From Chitinophaga pinensis (GTDB lineage Bacteria; Bacteroidota; Bacteroidia; NS11-12g; UBA9320): a stretch of 44,058 bases of DNA. The stretch covers positions 1 through 44,058 of the forward strand of contig CAMDGU010000022.1 of assembly GCA_945897885.1 (NCBI GenBank), read 5' to 3'. This document shows positions 42,448 through 44,058 of the stretch, in pieces; within the stretch, counting starts at the first letter, position 1, and each line of letters starts with the position of its first letter. Under the pieces are notes generated by a model. It made no database searches, was not told where the DNA came from, and saw nothing but the letters and a program-made list of their open reading frames with translations. The translations under genes and the position numbers were made by a program.

Positions 42448-43447
42448 CAGGTAGTTCTCTTGGAGAATATTTAGAAACCGTGTCGGCAATGGCTTTGATA
42501 TGCGCAGGAGTAGTTCCACAGCAACCACCTACTATGTTTAAAAATCCACTTTTGGCAAAATCTTCAATAACACGGGCCATATTTTCAGGGCTTTCATCAT
42601 ATTCACCAAATTCATTTGGTAAGCCTGCATTTGGATAACAGCTTACATAACACTCAGCCACGTTAGATATTTCTTCAATAAAGGGTCGCATTTGCGCGGC
42701 TCCTAATGCACAATTTAAACCAACGCTAAATAAACCGGCATGACTTATTGAGATGTAAAAGGCTTCCGGTGTTTGACCGCTAAGGGTTCTTCCACTGGCA
42801 TCCGTTATGGTTCCGCTAACCATCACAGGCATTTCAATATTCCGTTCTTCAAAAATAGTATTAATGGCAAAAAGAGCTGCTTTGCTGTTTAAGGTATCAA
42901 AAACTGTTTCAACCAAAATCATGTCTACGCCACCGTCAATCAACGCATTAGCCTGTTCAGAGTAGGCTTTAACCAAATCATTAAAGGTTACGGAACGGTA
43001 TCCGGGATTATTTACATCGGGCGATAATGAACCTGCTTTATTCGTAGGTCCTATGGCTCCGGCTACTAATCTTGGCTTATCAGGGCTTAAAGCGGTTTGC
43101 TCATCGGCCACCTTTCGGGCAATTTTAGCGGCTTCCAGATTTATTTCTGTCACCAAGTTTTCCATGGCATAATCGGCCATGCTGTAATGGTTGGCATTAA
43201 AGGTGTTGGTTTCAATTATATCGGCTCCTGCCTTCAAAAATTCTTTATGAATATCTGCAATAATTTTGGGTTGCGTTATGACCAACAGGTCATTATTCCC
43301 TTTTACGGATTGAGGGTAATCCTTAAAGCGTTCTCCACGATAATCCTCTTCACTCAATTTATACTGTTGAATCATAGTTCCCATAGCACCATCAATAATC
43401 ATGATGCGCTTGGCTAATATATTTTGAAGGATTTCGTTTGTGGTCAT
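42434..43447 (-). CDS. Homocysteine S-methyltransferase module (MetH N-terminal part)
   Basis: The 337-residue product corresponds to the N-terminal homocysteine-binding domain of cobalamin-dependent methionine synthase, made as a separate protein. It starts [14 protein letters not shown] and has [53 protein letters not shown] and the zinc ligands Cys in SVGLNCALG and [11 protein letters not shown]. The folate, cobalamin and reactivation modules that follow in whole MetH are not downstream; a convergent gene is there instead. In Bacteroidota the parts are often split but commonly adjacent; here the rest must be elsewhere. Confidence 0.9.
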   Translation of the reverse strand: MTTNEILQNILAKRIMIIDGAMGTMIQQYKLSEEDYRGERFKDYPQSVKGNNDLLVITQPKIIADIHKEFLKAGADIIETNTFNANHYSMADYAMENLVTEINLEAAKIARKVADEQTALSPDKPRLVAGAIGPTNKAGSLSPDVNNPGYRSVTFNDLVKAYSEQANALIDGGVDMILVETVFDTLNSKAALFAINTIFEERNIEMPVMVSGTITDASGRTLSGQTPEAFYISISHAGLFSVGLNCALGAAQMRPFIEEISNVAECYVSCYPNAGLPNEFGEYDESPENMARVIEDFAKSGFLNIVGGCCGTTPAHIKAIADTVSKYSPRELPVIVD

Positions 43448-43457
43448 AATTAAAATA

Positions 43458-43465
43458 CAAAAATA
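43458..43465 (-). promoter_or_regulatory. -7 promoter box for the methyltransferase gene
   Basis: On the minus strand TATTTTTG fits TAnnTTTG, ten bases before the start codon. No good -33 element is seen at the usual distance. Confidence 0.35.
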
Positions 43466-43485
43466 GAGATTCTTAAAGCAATTCC

Positions 43486-43513
43486 ATTGCCGTTGGTTTA
43501 AACCAACGGCAAT
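43486..43513. repeat. 28-base perfect palindrome between divergent genes
   Basis: ATTGCCGTTGGTTT is followed directly by its reverse complement, with no loop. It lies in the 85-base gap between the divergent methyltransferase and oxidase genes, close to both promoter boxes. It may be an operator for both or a dispersed REP-like hairpin. Confidence 0.8.
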
Positions 43514-43520
43514 AAATAAT

Positions 43521-43528
43521 TACCTTTG
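43521..43528 (+). promoter_or_regulatory. -7 promoter box for the 43533 gene
   Basis: TACCTTTG fits TAnnTTTG exactly and lies four bases before the ATG, so the transcript would be leaderless or nearly so. Confidence 0.55.
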
Positions 43529-43532
43529 CCCC

Positions 43533-44058
43533 ATGTCTAAAAAGTATGATATAGCCATTATAGGAGGAGGTATTGTTGGATTGGCAACAGCCCACCGACT
43601 TTTAACTTTAAAACCTGAAATGCAACTGGTTGTTTTGGAAAAGGAAAATCATGTTGCAGCTCATCAAACGGGGCATAATAGCGGGGTAATTCATAGTGGA
43701 TTATACTACAAACCAGGAAGTTTAAAGGCTGTAAATTGTATCAATGGTTATAAAATGTTGCTTGAATTTTGTGATGAAAACAAAATACCATACGATTTGT
43801 GCGGTAAAATAGTGGTAGCAACTTCTGGAAATGAGCTTTCACAATTGGATATGTTGTATCAACGAGGGATTGAAAACGGATTAAGCGGAATAGTTAAGCT
43901 AACTGAATCAGAAATTAAACAACATGAACCTAACTGCAATGGAATAAAAGGATTGTATGTTCCGCAGACCGGAATTATTAACTATTCGAAAGTATGCGAA
44001 GTATTGGAAGAGAAAATAAAAAATGCGGGAGGAGAAATCATTTTTAATTATAAAGTTT
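43533..44058 (+). CDS. lhgO: L-2-hydroxyglutarate oxidase, 3' end outside the window
   Basis: The 175 visible codons start with the FAD-binding dinucleotide motif DIAIIGGGIVGLATAHRLL, then VLEKENHVAAHQTGHNSGVIHSGLYYKPGSLKA, the signature of the LhgO/L-2-hydroxyglutarate oxidase family. The flavoenzyme returns L-2-hydroxyglutarate to 2-oxoglutarate. The reading frame is intact to the window edge. It stands divergent from the methyltransferase gene with the palindrome between. Confidence 0.9.
   Translation, partial: MSKKYDIAIIGGGIVGLATAHRLLTLKPEMQLVVLEKENHVAAHQTGHNSGVIHSGLYYKPGSLKAVNCINGYKMLLEFCDENKIPYDLCGKIVVATSGNELSQLDMLYQRGIENGLSGIVKLTESEIKQHEPNCNGIKGLYVPQTGIINYSKVCEVLEEKIKNAGGEIIFNYKV

Noticed and set aside
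1-44058. CRISPR array
   Set aside because: No series of equally spaced direct repeats of 20-40 bases with unique spacers was seen; the only regular repeats are the coding 207-base units and short hairpins.

Overview
This window is chromosomal DNA from a member of the Bacteroidota. The evidence is a type IX secretion cargo protein with a C-terminal sorting domain, a CHU_C (gliding-motility-associated) C-terminal domain, Omp28-like and OstA-like envelope proteins, promoters of the Bacteroidota type (TTTG, about 19 bases, TAnnTTTG), and low GC (near 30% in much of 11-20 kb, visibly higher around 29-36 kb). Genus cannot be assigned from the sequence.

Layout. 1-5.3 kb: a 5'-truncated unknown gene and a secreted T9SS protein with four 69-residue repeats. 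5.3-8.3 kb (minus): an NMT1/THI5-like substrate-binding protein and a fused alpha/beta E1 2-oxoacid dehydrogenase. 8.5-9.9 kb (plus): a secreted beta-rich protein and aroE. 9.9-17 kb (minus): pheS, a 455-base very AT-rich spacer, then a tightly packed series transcribed CHU_C protein, ybeY, mnmG, lipoprotein. Two near-perfect ParB-binding parS sites lie in this series, one just upstream of mnmG and one in the CHU_C gene, so this is probably an origin-proximal part of the chromosome. 17.1-20.4 kb (plus): a pseudouridine synthase, an Omp28-like lipoprotein, xerD and a DUF4286 gene in one compact string.

20.4-34.2 kb is mostly leftward and accessory in character: five small genes (SRPBCC, VOC, DHFR-like, DUF4256, DUF2798), the broken C-terminal end of an AlbA_2/ATPase-type protein, an IS200-like (RAYT) transposase flanked by hairpin repeats, a two-gene type I restriction-modification system with HsdM and HsdS fused, a PNPOx-like protein, a serine hydrolase, a prolyl oligopeptidase, and a second RAYT transposase surrounded by, and containing, its own hairpin repeat.

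34.3-44 kb returns to mostly housekeeping and envelope functions: an OstA/LptA-like protein, two unknown exported proteins divergent from an XRE regulator, aroQ, a GT2 glycosyltransferase, tRNA-Phe with promoter and terminator, a TMTC-like membrane/TPR protein, a thioredoxin-fold lipoprotein, the homocysteine methyltransferase module of MetH, and the start of an L-2-hydroxyglutarate oxidase.

No CRISPR array, rRNA gene or prophage was seen. The points most worth following up are the parS pair with the nearby AT-rich spacer (possible oriC), the RAYT gene that encodes its own REP hairpin in frame, and the XRE/palindrome/exported-protein module.
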